Positions 33,920-43,542 of a stretch of DNA of 58,750 nucleotides are shown piece by piece. Source of the DNA: Bacteroidaceae bacterium (GTDB lineage Bacteria; Bacteroidota; Bacteroidia; Bacteroidales; Bacteroidaceae); NCBI GenBank assembly GCA_017453465.1, contig JAFTEV010000082.1, forward strand, positions 1 through 58,750. Direction: 5' to 3'. Under the pieces are notes generated by a model. It searched no databases and had not been told where the DNA came from. It worked only from the letters and a program-made list of their open reading frames with translations. The translations under genes were made by a program, and so were the position numbers. Every line of letters starts with the position of its first letter. The stretch's first letter is position 1.

Positions 33920-35353
33920 ATGGAAACAGTACTGATAAAAGCTTTTCAACTCATAATTGCCCTCTCACTCCTCATCGTGCTTCACGAAGGTGGGCACTTT
34001 CTTTTTGCAAAACTCTTTAAGACCCGTGTAGAGAAGTTCTACTTGTTTTTTGACTACAAATTTCATCTGTTCAGCACATACTCCAACTGGTTTCGCAAAC
34101 TGCGCGGCAAGGCTCCAGTGCCCCACCGCAAGGACAAGAACGGAAAGGAACTGGACGAGTATGAATATGACGGCACAGAATATGGCATTGGCTGGATTCC
34201 TCTGGGCGGCTATGTAAAGATAAGCGGCATGATTGACGAGTCTATGGACAAGGAGCAAATGGCTCTTCCACCCAAGCCATGGGAGTTTCGCACAAAACCA
34301 GCATGGCAACGTTTGCTCATCATGCTGGGAGGTATCATCATGAACTTCCTCACCGCATTCTTCATCTACTCAATGGTTCTGTTCTATTGGGGTGAACAAT
34401 ATGTCAAGAGTGAAGACATGGTTTACGGACTGAAATTCTCAGAAGCAGCCAAGAAAGACGGGTTCCGCGATGGAGACATCGTCATTAAGATTGATGACGA
34501 CAAAATAGAGTCGTGGGAAGCCAAGTATTTGCAAAACATATCTAACGCAAAGACTGTGACTGTATTGCGTGCTGGCAAGGAAGTCGTCATCAACCTTCCT
34601 GAAGACATGAACCTGATTGACATGCTCCAGCAAGAACCGCGTTACGCATCTATTCTTTTACCCATGGAAGTCGATAGTGTGATGCCAAGTTCACCTGCGG
34701 AAAAGGCTGGCCTCAAGAAGGGCGACAAAATCACATCGCTCAACGGCAATATCATTGCAGACTTCAATGATTTCCACACACAACTACTTATGCTTCAAGA
34801 TATGCTGACAGACGAGTCTTCCCACGCAGACAGCCTGAAACAGCGATCTGTCACCATGGTCATCAATGGAACAGACACCGTAAAGGCCGTACTGACCCCG
34901 GAATTTACGCTGGGTTTTGCCAACAAAACTCCATATCTTGACAAAATCTCCACACGTGAATACGGACTCCTTGAATCCTTCCCTGCAGGCATCAAGTTGG
35001 GCTACGAAACACTGGCCAGCTATGTTGACCAAATGAAATACCTCTTCACACCCAAGGGGGCACGTAGCGTGGGCGGCTTCATCGGCATTGGCAACATCTT
35101 CCCCGATGTCTGGGATTGGCAACGTTTCTGGCTGCTGACAGCATTCCTTTCTGTGGCTTTGGGATTCATGAACGTGTTGCCCATTCCGGCTCTCGATGGC
35201 GGTCATGCCGTTTTCGCCATCTACGAAATCGTCACACGCAGAAAACCCAGTGAAAAAGTGCTCGAAAAGGCACAATACATCGGAATGATTCTACTCATCG
35301 GACTGATGATTTTGGCACAAGCTAATGACATTTTAAGACTATTTGGTTTGTAA
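33920..35353 (+). CDS. rseP: RIP metalloprotease RseP (site-2 protease, M50)
   Basis: An intramembrane zinc protease that cuts transmembrane anti-sigma factors or stress regulators. The HEGGH zinc motif is at residues 22-26 in the first membrane helix, and the third zinc ligand lies in PIPALDGGHAVF near the end. Two PDZ-type segments lie between them (~170-230 and ~245-340, the second with MPSSPAEKAGLKKGDKI). Helices are also visible at ~135-155 and in the last third. At 477 aa it is slightly longer than E. coli RseP (450), due to the charged N-terminal loop. Confidence 0.95.
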   Translation: METVLIKAFQLIIALSLLIVLHEGGHFLFAKLFKTRVEKFYLFFDYKFHLFSTYSNWFRKLRGKAPVPHRKDKNGKELDEYEYDGTEYGIGWIPLGGYVKISGMIDESMDKEQMALPPKPWEFRTKPAWQRLLIMLGGIIMNFLTAFFIYSMVLFYWGEQYVKSEDMVYGLKFSEAAKKDGFRDGDIVIKIDDDKIESWEAKYLQNISNAKTVTVLRAGKEVVINLPEDMNLIDMLQQEPRYASILLPMEVDSVMPSSPAEKAGLKKGDKITSLNGNIIADFNDFHTQLLMLQDMLTDESSHADSLKQRSVTMVINGTDTVKAVLTPEFTLGFANKTPYLDKISTREYGLLESFPAGIKLGYETLASYVDQMKYLFTPKGARSVGGFIGIGNIFPDVWDWQRFWLLTAFLSVALGFMNVLPIPALDGGHAVFAIYEIVTRRKPSEKVLEKAQYIGMILLIGLMILAQANDILRLFGL

Positions 35354-35366
35354 AAGAAAGGTTCCC

Positions 35367-35999
35367 ATGAAAATACTCGCTGTTGGCATGAACTATGCCG
35401 CACACATCAATGAGTTGCACAATAAAAAAGAACAGAATGCGTTAATACCATTAGAGCCAGTCATTTTCTCAAAACCCGACTCGGCCATCATTCAGCCAGG
35501 CAAACCCTTCTTTGTCCCCGATTTTGCCGAGCGTTTCGACTATGAGACAGAAATTGTCGTGCGCATCAACAGAGCTGGCAAAGACATTGGCGAGCGATTT
35601 GCACACCGCTATTATGATGAAGTCACCGTCGGCATAGACTTTACGGCTCGCGACCTTCAGCAAAAGCTGCGCACCCAAGGACTGCCCTGGGAACTCTGCA
35701 AGGGGTTCGATGGCAGTGCGGGCATCGGCAAATTCATAAAAGTGGAAGATTTAGGCACAGACGTACAAAGCATTGATTTCCATCTAAACAAAAACGGAAA
35801 GACCGTACAAAGCGGAAACACCCGCGACATGCTTTTCACCATAGACCAAATCATTGCATACGTCAGCCGATTCTTCATGCTGAAGACAGGCGACTTGCTC
35901 TTTACTGGCACCCCCATAGGCGTGGGGCCAGTAGCAGAAGGCGACATACTCGACGGATTCATTGGCAACACACAATTACTCCACTTGAGAATCAAATAA
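35367..35999 (+). CDS. Fumarylacetoacetate hydrolase-family protein
   Basis: 210 residues of the FAH fold, which covers hydrolases, decarboxylases and isomerases of beta-keto or acylpyruvate substrates. Metal ligands are expected in FDYETEIVVRI (two Glu). GIDFTARDLQQKLRTQGLPW, KGFDGSAGIG and the late LLFTGTPIGVGPVAEGD are characteristic. ATG 35367, 13 nt after rseP with AGAAAGG before it, gives a family-like N terminus (MKILAVGMNYAAH). It may act as an oxaloacetate or acylpyruvate hydrolase in metabolite clearance. Its place in an envelope operon is not explained. Confidence 0.9.
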   Translation: MKILAVGMNYAAHINELHNKKEQNALIPLEPVIFSKPDSAIIQPGKPFFVPDFAERFDYETEIVVRINRAGKDIGERFAHRYYDEVTVGIDFTARDLQQKLRTQGLPWELCKGFDGSAGIGKFIKVEDLGTDVQSIDFHLNKNGKTVQSGNTRDMLFTIDQIIAYVSRFFMLKTGDLLFTGTPIGVGPVAEGDILDGFIGNTQLLHLRIK

Positions 36000-36032
36000 A
36001 AAACAGAATAATCGGTAAAAGCACAAATACCC

Positions 36033-39000
36033 ATGGCAAAGAAACTCTTTACATTATTAATATTATCCGCATTGACCATTACGCTCAATGCTGCAAACAC
36101 ATACGCAGAGCACTCGGTTCTTTCCTCTGGCAGATGGGTTAAGATACGTGTGAACAATGCTGGAGTTTACCAACTCACAGCCAGTCAATTGTCAGGAATG
36201 GGATTTGGGAATCCAGCCACTGTTCGTCTCTTTGGCTACAATCTGCCCATATTGCCAGAAGCAAACATCGAAGACATCAGCGACGATTTGACAGAAATTC
36301 CGCTGTGGCGACGCAGTGACGGAACACTGCTCTTCTATTCATGCGGTCCTACACAATGGAATCGTGTCAGCACATCGAACAACCGATTCACTCATCAAAA
36401 CAACCCATACTCCAACTATATCTACTACTTCCTCACAGAAGGAACCCCTGCTACGTTCAGGCAAGAAAGTCCCTCTACAACTCCTGTCCACACAACGACT
36501 ACTTTCCCTGAACATTCACTCATTGACACAGACGAATTTTCATTTCTCAACGTTGGGCGCACCTTCTTTGAATCCTACGAATTTGGAAACAACACCAGCA
36601 AAACTTACATGCTGAACACACCTGACATCACGGATGGCTCCATCTACCTGAACATTCAATTTGCTTCGACAGGTGCTTCAACCCTTTATGTTTCTGCCAA
36701 CGGGAACAATCTGACTTCCAAGACTTACACAGAACCTGCCAGTCACAGTGTGGCCAGAGTGAACAGTATCGCAACAAGCATATCGGACAACAATTCAAAC
36801 ACTGCCAACATCACGCTCAACCACAAAGCCTCATCAACAGCCGTAACAGGCCATCTCGACTACATTCAGGCAAGCTACACCCGCAAACTCAATCTCAGCG
36901 GGCTTTCCTACCTGGCGTTTCGCATCAACAATGCATCTATCAGCACAGCAACCATCACAGGCGCACAAAGCGACACCAAGGTCTGGAAAATAACAACCCC
37001 CGCTTCCACCTGCGAACAAAAAGGCAACCTTTCTGGCACAAACTACGTGGTTGGGCTTGTCAACGAAGATGGCGACGAATACGTGGCGGTCAATGTCAAT
37101 GCAACTTTTCCAGCACCAGAGGTTGTTGGAGAAATCGCCAATCAAGACCTCCACAGCTGCAAAGACATCGAATTTGTCATCATCGTTCCTGAAAACAACC
37201 GCTACACTGTGCAGGCACAACGACTTGCCGATGCACATACCTCCAAAGAAGGCATGAAGTGCCTTGTCGTCAGAGCAGACCAAATCTACAATGAATTTTC
37301 ATCTGGTACTCCTGATGCCACAGCTTACCGTCGCTTCATGAAGATGCTTTACGACAAAGCCCAAAACGACGGTAGCATCAGGGCACCGCGCAACCTCTTG
37401 TTCTTTGGAGCTTGCTATTGGGACAACCGGCTGATGACTCCAACGATGAAACAGAAGTCACAAGCCGACTACCTCCTGTCATACGAATCCGACAATGCCA
37501 TATCTTCGACAGAGAGCTACCTCTGCGAAGAATACTATGGCCTGCTCCAAGACAAAAGTGGAAGCAACCCGCTGAAAGAAGCAGCACAAATTGGCGTTGG
37601 CCGTTTGCCTGTCACAGACCTTACGACAGCCACAAACGTCGTGACAAAACTCATCAAATACATCAACAACGAAAATACCGGAGCATGGAAAAACACCATC
37701 TGCTTCATGGGAGACGATGGTGACAACAACATTCACATGGAAGATGCAGAAAGTGTCATCGACAGCATACAGCCCTGCTATCCCAAGTTCCGATACAAAC
37801 GAATCTATTGGGACCACTACCCCATTGTGAAAACCTCCACGGGTAGTTCCTATCCTACTGTGCTCGAAGAAATAAACAAAATCATGCTCGATGGAGCACT
37901 GGTCATGGACTACACAGGACATGGTTCGGCTTCTCTCCTCTCGCATGAGCAAGTGCTGAAGACCGAAAACTTCCAGAAATGGTCTTCGCCCAAACTTCCG
38001 CTATGGATTACAGCAGCTTGTGACGTAACCCCCTACGACATGAACAAAGAAGACCTGGGAACAGAAGCCGTGTTCAACCCACGCGGAGCTGCCATGGGAT
38101 TCATCGGAACTGCACGTACTGTCTATTCCACACAAAACCGAGTGTTCAACCGCAACTTCATGAAGCAAGTATTGGGTAGCGACCGAAATGGCCGACGCTA
38201 CACCATTGGTGAGGCACTTTCGCAAGCTAAAGCAATCATTGCTACAGGCAAGAACATCAGCAATCGCGATGCACTGAACAAAACACACTTCGTTCTGATT
38301 GGCGACCCAGCCATCACACTTGCTACCCCCACCTATAATATCAAGGTTGACCAAATCAACGGAAAGGCAGTCAACGAAAACGACCAGCCTACCATCAGTG
38401 CGGGCGATGTTGTCACCGTGACAGGCCACATTGAAGACGAAAGCGGCAATCCCGTGACAGACTACAACGGAACAGTGGAACCCATCGTGTACGACAACCT
38501 TGAAACCATCAAGTGCCACAACAATGCTGCAGCCGACACAGCCTTTGTTTACCAAGACCGCACACGTACCCTCTTTGCTGGCTCCGAAACTGTTTCAGGA
38601 GGGCAGTTCACATTCAAGTTCCCCGTTCCGCTCGACATCAACTACAGCAACGAGGCAGGTCTGATTAACCTCTATGCCAACAACGGACAGACAGAAGCAC
38701 ACGGAAATTGCAACGACTTCATCGTGGGCGGCACAGGCAACTACGTGCAAGACGGCAATGGCCCCACCATCACCGCCTACCTCAACAGCGAAGACTTCTA
38801 CGACGGCGACGATGTGAACGAAACCCCCTATCTTTACCTGAAGCTCCACGACCCAGACGGCATCAACACCACAGGCAATGGCATTGGGCACGACATCGAA
38901 ATCATCATCGACAACGACGAACAGAAAACCTACAGCCTCAACAAATACTTCACGCCATCCACAGGCGGATATGCTGAAGGCACAGTGGGCTACAGCATTC

Positions 39001-39416
39001 CCGAACTGGAAGAAGGAGAACACACCATGCTGATACGTGCTTTCGACATCCTCAACAACATGGGCAGCACCACACTCAACTTCAATGTCGTAAAAGGACT
39101 GAAACCCGATGTTTCCTACCTCGCAGTCACAGCTCCCATTCGCGACAACGCCACCCTGCGCGTCTATAGCGACCGCAAAGGCTCCATCCTCAACGTGAAC
39201 CTCTGGATTTACGATATGCACGGAAAACTTCACTATGCACAGACGCTTTCGGGCGAAGAAAACATTGGGGACTACTACGAATTTGACTGGAACATTACAG
39301 GCACAGTGGGTCTTGTGCCCCCAGGCATCTACATTGCCCGCGTAGGCATTTCCACAGCCGACGGTGAAGAATGCAAAATCTCCAAGAAAATATTTGTAGT
39401 TGGAACACAAAAATAA
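36033..39416 (+). CDS. porU: Type IX secretion system sortase PorU
   Basis: A gingipain-like C25 cysteine protease on the outer surface. It removes the C-terminal sorting domain of T9SS cargo and links the cargo to anionic LPS. A signal peptide (LFTLLILSALTITLNA) is followed by an N-terminal beta domain and then the caspase-like core. The catalytic pair is H630 (MDYTGHGSASLL) and C663 (WITAACDVTPYD), 33 residues apart. C-terminal immunoglobulin-like domains end with a typical carboxy-terminal strand (GIYIARVGISTADGEECKIS). At 1127 aa it matches P. gingivalis PorU (1158). porV follows after 30 nt. Confidence 0.95.
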   Translation: MAKKLFTLLILSALTITLNAANTYAEHSVLSSGRWVKIRVNNAGVYQLTASQLSGMGFGNPATVRLFGYNLPILPEANIEDISDDLTEIPLWRRSDGTLLFYSCGPTQWNRVSTSNNRFTHQNNPYSNYIYYFLTEGTPATFRQESPSTTPVHTTTTFPEHSLIDTDEFSFLNVGRTFFESYEFGNNTSKTYMLNTPDITDGSIYLNIQFASTGASTLYVSANGNNLTSKTYTEPASHSVARVNSIATSISDNNSNTANITLNHKASSTAVTGHLDYIQASYTRKLNLSGLSYLAFRINNASISTATITGAQSDTKVWKITTPASTCEQKGNLSGTNYVVGLVNEDGDEYVAVNVNATFPAPEVVGEIANQDLHSCKDIEFVIIVPENNRYTVQAQRLADAHTSKEGMKCLVVRADQIYNEFSSGTPDATAYRRFMKMLYDKAQNDGSIRAPRNLLFFGACYWDNRLMTPTMKQKSQADYLLSYESDNAISSTESYLCEEYYGLLQDKSGSNPLKEAAQIGVGRLPVTDLTTATNVVTKLIKYINNENTGAWKNTICFMGDDGDNNIHMEDAESVIDSIQPCYPKFRYKRIYWDHYPIVKTSTGSSYPTVLEEINKIMLDGALVMDYTGHGSASLLSHEQVLKTENFQKWSSPKLPLWITAACDVTPYDMNKEDLGTEAVFNPRGAAMGFIGTARTVYSTQNRVFNRNFMKQVLGSDRNGRRYTIGEALSQAKAIIATGKNISNRDALNKTHFVLIGDPAITLATPTYNIKVDQINGKAVNENDQPTISAGDVVTVTGHIEDESGNPVTDYNGTVEPIVYDNLETIKCHNNAAADTAFVYQDRTRTLFAGSETVSGGQFTFKFPVPLDINYSNEAGLINLYANNGQTEAHGNCNDFIVGGTGNYVQDGNGPTITAYLNSEDFYDGDDVNETPYLYLKLHDPDGINTTGNGIGHDIEIIIDNDEQKTYSLNKYFTPSTGGYAEGTVGYSIPELEEGEHTMLIRAFDILNNMGSTTLNFNVVKGLKPDVSYLAVTAPIRDNATLRVYSDRKGSILNVNLWIYDMHGKLHYAQTLSGEENIGDYYEFDWNITGTVGLVPPGIYIARVGISTADGEECKISKKIFVVGTQK

Positions 39417-39446
39417 ACGCAACAACGTAAAAATCGCAACAATAGA

Positions 39447-40625
39447 ATGAAAAGAAACGCATTAATACTGATTGCACTCTGCTGCGTCCTCTGTGCCAAG
39501 GCACAGGACGTGAAGAACCAACTCAACCCCGTCAACTACGGAGTCACCTCTCTCCTCATCGCCCCCGATGCACGTGCAGGTGGTCTGGGTGATGTCGGTG
39601 TAGCTACAGACCCTGATGTCAACTCGCAATATTGGAACCCTGCCAAATACCCCTTCTGCATCAGCCGTGCAGGAATCTCACTCAACTACACCCCTTGGTT
39701 GCGCCGACTGGTCAACGACATCGACCTTGCCAACCTCACAGGCTACCTCCGTTTGGGCGAATACAACGCCCTCTCAGCCTCCTTGCGTTACTTCTCGCTG
39801 GGCGAAGTCATTGCTGATGGCGACTTCACCGTCAAGCCCTACGAATTGGCATTCGACATCGCCTATTCGCGTATGTTGAGCGAAACATTCTCCGCAGCCG
39901 TAGCTCTGCGTTACATTCGCAGCGACCTTGGTTGGAAAGACAGCGGCATCACGCCAGGCAACGCATTCTCAGCCGACGTAGCCATCTACCACAACGGCTA
40001 CCTCAACCTCGGCAGCCGTGAATGTCAGATGGGCTGGGGTCTCAACATCAGCAACATCGGCAGTAAAATATCCTATGATGAAGGTAACACCAGCGAATTT
40101 CTTCCCACCAACCTCCGTCTCGGTCTCGCTTTCATGATTCCTTTCGACGAATACAACACGCTCACCATTTCAGCCGATGCTAACAAGCTGCTCGTCCCCA
40201 CCCGTCCCACCTTTGAGCAATACCTCGAACAGACAGGAGCCAACAATCAGGACTACTCAGGCTATCGTGCATGGCTCGAAGGCGAAGGCTACTACAACGT
40301 ATCCTCCATTTCCGGAATCTTCAAGTCCTTCAGCGACGCACCAGGCGGATTCAAGGAAGAACTGCAAGAAATCCAGTGGTCAGCCGGTCTGGAATATTCC
40401 TACAACAACCAGTTCTTCGTCCGTGGTGGTTATCACTACGAACACCCCAACAAGGGTAACCGCAAATACTTCACCATCGGTGCCGGTTTCAAGATGTCCG
40501 TCTTCGCCATCGATGCAGGCTATGTCATTTCCACCGCACAAAGCAATCCGCTCGACCAGACTCTTCGTCTCTCGCTTTCCTTCGACATGGACGGCATCAG
40601 AGACTTGCTGGGCAAACGCAGATAA
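39447..40625 (+). CDS. porV: Type IX secretion outer-membrane protein PorV
   Basis: PorV (LptO) is the outer-membrane barrel that collects T9SS cargo from the translocon and passes it to PorU. The signal peptide ends LCAKAQ. The diagnostic start of the mature protein is VTSLLIAPDARAGGLGDVGVATDPD, followed by NPAKYPF. FadL-like strands continue to the end (QTLRLSLSFDMDGIRDLLGKRR). The length of 392 aa is typical. It pairs with porU as expected. Confidence 0.95.
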   Translation: MKRNALILIALCCVLCAKAQDVKNQLNPVNYGVTSLLIAPDARAGGLGDVGVATDPDVNSQYWNPAKYPFCISRAGISLNYTPWLRRLVNDIDLANLTGYLRLGEYNALSASLRYFSLGEVIADGDFTVKPYELAFDIAYSRMLSETFSAAVALRYIRSDLGWKDSGITPGNAFSADVAIYHNGYLNLGSRECQMGWGLNISNIGSKISYDEGNTSEFLPTNLRLGLAFMIPFDEYNTLTISADANKLLVPTRPTFEQYLEQTGANNQDYSGYRAWLEGEGYYNVSSISGIFKSFSDAPGGFKEELQEIQWSAGLEYSYNNQFFVRGGYHYEHPNKGNRKYFTIGAGFKMSVFAIDAGYVISTAQSNPLDQTLRLSLSFDMDGIRDLLGKRR

Positions 40626-40637
40626 GGAGACAACATC

Positions 40638-41126
40638 ATGGCAAGTAAAATCCGTATAGGCATGGGCTACGATGTCCACCAGCTCGTCCCTGGGCGCGAC
40701 CTCTGGATTGGCGGTATCAAGCTGGAACACACAATGGGGCTGCTGGGACACAGCGATGCCGACGTACTCATCCACGCCATCTGCGATGCCATCCTTGGTG
40801 CAGCCAACTTGCGCGACATAGGCTACCACTTCCCGCCCAAGAAAGGCAACGAGTTTGAGAATATCGACTCCAAGATACTGCTCCGCAAGACCATTGACCT
40901 CGTGGCAGAGAAAGGCTACCACATCGGCAACATCGACGCAACGGTCTGTGCCGAGCGCCCCAAGCTCAATCCCCACATTCCGCAGATGCAAACTACTCTT
41001 GCCGTGGTCATGGGCATCGACCCCGACGACATTTCCATCAAAGCCACCACAACCGAAAAGCTCGGTTTCACGGGACGCGAAGAAGGCATCAGCGCCTACG
41101 CCGTCGCACTGCTACAGAAAGACTAA
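40638..41126 (+). CDS. ispF: 2-C-methyl-D-erythritol 2,4-cyclodiphosphate synthase
   Basis: The fifth MEP-pathway enzyme. The metal-binding start is GMGYDVHQLVPG, and GHSDADVLIHAICDAILGAANL is the most conserved stretch. NIDATVCAERPKL and KATTTEKLGFTGREEGI are also seen. Length 162 aa. It is the last gene of the tsaB-ispF operon, 12 nt after porV, and is followed by a strong hairpin. Confidence 0.97.
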   Translation: MASKIRIGMGYDVHQLVPGRDLWIGGIKLEHTMGLLGHSDADVLIHAICDAILGAANLRDIGYHFPPKKGNEFENIDSKILLRKTIDLVAEKGYHIGNIDATVCAERPKLNPHIPQMQTTLAVVMGIDPDDISIKATTTEKLGFTGREEGISAYAVALLQKD

Positions 41127-41146
41127 TACACCCCACACTTATTAAT

Positions 41147-41183
41147 ATGCCCCCGAAAGTTCTTGCTTGACTTTCGGGGGCAT
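41147..41183. terminator. Terminator closing the tsaB-ispF operon
   Basis: A perfect 14-bp stem (41147-41160 with 41170-41183, core GCCCCCGAAAGT) has a 9-nt loop. It lies between ispF (+) and the phosphodiesterase gene (-), and probably serves both. Confidence 0.88.
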
Positions 41184-41215
41184 TCTTCTTGTGCTTTTCG
41201 GAAAGACTCCGACCG

Positions 41216-43513
41216 CTACACGCCCAAGTACAGGTTGATGAGCGTCGTAATGTCCAGCAGATTCACATTTCCGTCGCCATTCACGTCTGCTGCGGGAACA
41301 TTCGTCACAGAATCCAGATACAAATTGATGAGCGTCGTAATGTCCAGCAAGTCCACCTTGCCATCTTCATTGACATCGCCTGGCAGCTGTGGTTTTGGCT
41401 CAGAGAGCAACAGCAAGCGGAATTTGTCGGCCTTGAACCAGCGTGCAGATTCCAGCCCTATGGTGTAAGTGCCCTTTTTGCAATACGTATAGAGCGTGAG
41501 CGGAACACCCAGTGTGCGGTCAATCAACACAGGCGACTGAAGCACAGCATTGCCAAACACAAGGTTCACCCAGGTGTCGCCCTCCCAACCGCCACCAGAG
41601 GCCACAGTGGCCGAGAGCGCATAGTACCCCTCCTTCGTGATGCTGATGTCCTGCTTGCAGTAGAACGTGCCATTGCCACCCGGCGACCACGCATTGAAAA
41701 TGTGCGTACCGTCCATGCCCGTGAAGTAACGTCCATTGCCGTTCTGCTCATTCTCCCACGAAGCAAACGCCTCTTCTGCCTCGGCTGCCGTAGAGACCGT
41801 CCAGCCATATACACTGTGGTTCTCGCCGTTCACATTGTCGCCCAGATTGCGGGCAATGCCCATCTTCTCAAACGACGGATTCTTTATCTTTGACGAAGTA
41901 TAGTCGCGCTCCACATCATAGCCAGCCCACTCCGCTTGGATGGCATCCATTGCCTCTGCCAACTGGCGAATGGCGGCATCCGCCGTGGAGTATCGCACAG
42001 GAACAGCCAGAGCATCCACCAGACCGCTGTAGCACACGTCCGAGAGCGGATAGTTCAAGCAAGTCATGGCGCGATTGAACGTCTCCACATATTTATTATA
42101 TAGAGCAACCTGCGTTTCCGACAAGAAAAGCCAGTCGCTCAAGTCCGTCTCGTAAGTCGTGCCAGCATCCAGCGAATAGTTCTCATTCCACGCCACATTC
42201 ACATAGTGGTTGCTGGCCTTCAGCTTGAAGGCATCGGGCCGCGACCATCCCGTCTGCAAGCTAAACGATGTAGCACCCGAACTGTTCTGCGTGTGACAAT
42301 AGTAGCTGAAGTTCTTCCAGCCCAGCACCAGCCGATAACCATTGTCCGTGGAAAACGTGCGCGTGTCGCCATCGCCCCACATACCCCACGGCGTGGCATC
42401 CGCAACAAAGGGCACCAGTGCGCCCGTCTCGTTCAGGAAATAGCCCGAACCCACATTGTAGAGATAGCGATACGTGCCGCCAGCCGTCTCCGTCTCGCCC
42501 TCCCAGAAGTCTGTGGCCTCGGTGGGCAACAGCTGCGAACCCACGGTCTCAAACTCAGCCACCAGCGGATAGTGGTCGCCCAGCATCTTCCCTTCCGCAT
42601 TCACGTAGTCCTCCTCCACCTTCAGGCTCTTCAGCGAAAGTTGCAGGCCGTGGGCAGGATTGATGAAGAAAATCTTATCCACAATCTCATAGTTCGGCCC
42701 CGCCAGTCCCTGGCTGGCATCAGTCAGGGCGTATGCCTCCGCATTCGTCTTGTGGTAAGCAGGGAAACTTCCCTTCCTGCTATACTCCACCCACGCATCC
42801 TTCACGGTGTAGCTCGTTCCGCTGTTGATGGCATCCACAAACAGCTTCTTCAGCTGGTCGCGGGTGTAGCGGCAGTTCGTGTCGCCCATCACAATCTTGG
42901 GCCGTCCATTCGTGTTGGCAATGATGGCAGCCGCCAGCTGCTGCAACTGAACCTCGCGGGCAGCAAGGTCGCCCTCCGCAGTCTCTGCATCCATGTGCAG
43001 CGTGTAGAGGTCTATCACGGCACCGCTCTCCAACGTCAGCTTATAGTAGCGGTAGCCCTTGTCCACATTCTCGTCAAAGCCATTGTCCAGGTTGCCGAAA
43101 GTCTTCTCCCACGACACCCAACGTTCCTCCTCCGCACTGTGCACATTGCGCCACAGCAGGTTCAGTCCGTCCGTATCGACCTTAGACCCGTTAGTCAGTG
43201 CCTTGGCTATCGAGCCGGCATCCAGCCCGCCACGCCATGTGCCGGCATTGTAGTCGGTCAGTTCCGACAGCAACGAACCATTGTAGTTGAAGTCCTCACT
43301 CACAGCCACAACGTCGTAGCCCTTCTTCGCCAAGTAAGCACTAATCAGCCTGGTACCCTCCGAGCCAGGGCCGTCGGGGTTCACCTCATAATTCAGGATA
43401 GAAGCAGGCAGTCCGTCCACATTCAGCGCACAGACCGAAAACGATTGGCTCTGCGCACCCAGCGAGAGCACGTAGCACAGCAGGCTACAGCACACACACA
43501 CAATTGACTTCAT
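41216..43513 (-). CDS. Secreted endonuclease/exonuclease/phosphatase-fold protein with C-terminal dockerin
   Basis: 765 residues from ATG 43513 (MKSIVCVCC), preferred because the frame upstream has no signal peptide and runs into the neighbour. A signal peptide is followed by an EEP-fold domain (~25-340). Catalytic-type motifs are VVAVSEDF (metal Glu), YTLHMDAET, VMGDTNCRYTRDQL and GDHYPLVAEF. This pattern is closest to sphingomyelinase or phosphodiesterase-like EEP proteins. The middle (~360-560) holds ricin-like and helical parts, and ~580-700 a carbohydrate-binding-like jelly roll. The end carries two calcium-binding dockerin repeats (DVNEDGKVDLLDITTLINLY and DVNGDGNVNLLDITTLINLY). Substrate is unknown. 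It lies 29 nt after the PLP lyase gene. Confidence 0.85.
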   Translation of the reverse strand: MKSIVCVCCSLLCYVLSLGAQSQSFSVCALNVDGLPASILNYEVNPDGPGSEGTRLISAYLAKKGYDVVAVSEDFNYNGSLLSELTDYNAGTWRGGLDAGSIAKALTNGSKVDTDGLNLLWRNVHSAEEERWVSWEKTFGNLDNGFDENVDKGYRYYKLTLESGAVIDLYTLHMDAETAEGDLAAREVQLQQLAAAIIANTNGRPKIVMGDTNCRYTRDQLKKLFVDAINSGTSYTVKDAWVEYSRKGSFPAYHKTNAEAYALTDASQGLAGPNYEIVDKIFFINPAHGLQLSLKSLKVEEDYVNAEGKMLGDHYPLVAEFETVGSQLLPTEATDFWEGETETAGGTYRYLYNVGSGYFLNETGALVPFVADATPWGMWGDGDTRTFSTDNGYRLVLGWKNFSYYCHTQNSSGATSFSLQTGWSRPDAFKLKASNHYVNVAWNENYSLDAGTTYETDLSDWLFLSETQVALYNKYVETFNRAMTCLNYPLSDVCYSGLVDALAVPVRYSTADAAIRQLAEAMDAIQAEWAGYDVERDYTSSKIKNPSFEKMGIARNLGDNVNGENHSVYGWTVSTAAEAEEAFASWENEQNGNGRYFTGMDGTHIFNAWSPGGNGTFYCKQDISITKEGYYALSATVASGGGWEGDTWVNLVFGNAVLQSPVLIDRTLGVPLTLYTYCKKGTYTIGLESARWFKADKFRLLLLSEPKPQLPGDVNEDGKVDLLDITTLINLYLDSVTNVPAADVNGDGNVNLLDITTLINLYLGV

Positions 43514-43542
43514 GGTAATAATCGTGTTTTTATCCGTAATAA

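Noticed and set aside
42206-43507. 433-codon open frame opposite the dockerin protein gene
   Set aside because: Antisense shadow; the opposite frame has catalytic motifs and dockerin repeats.
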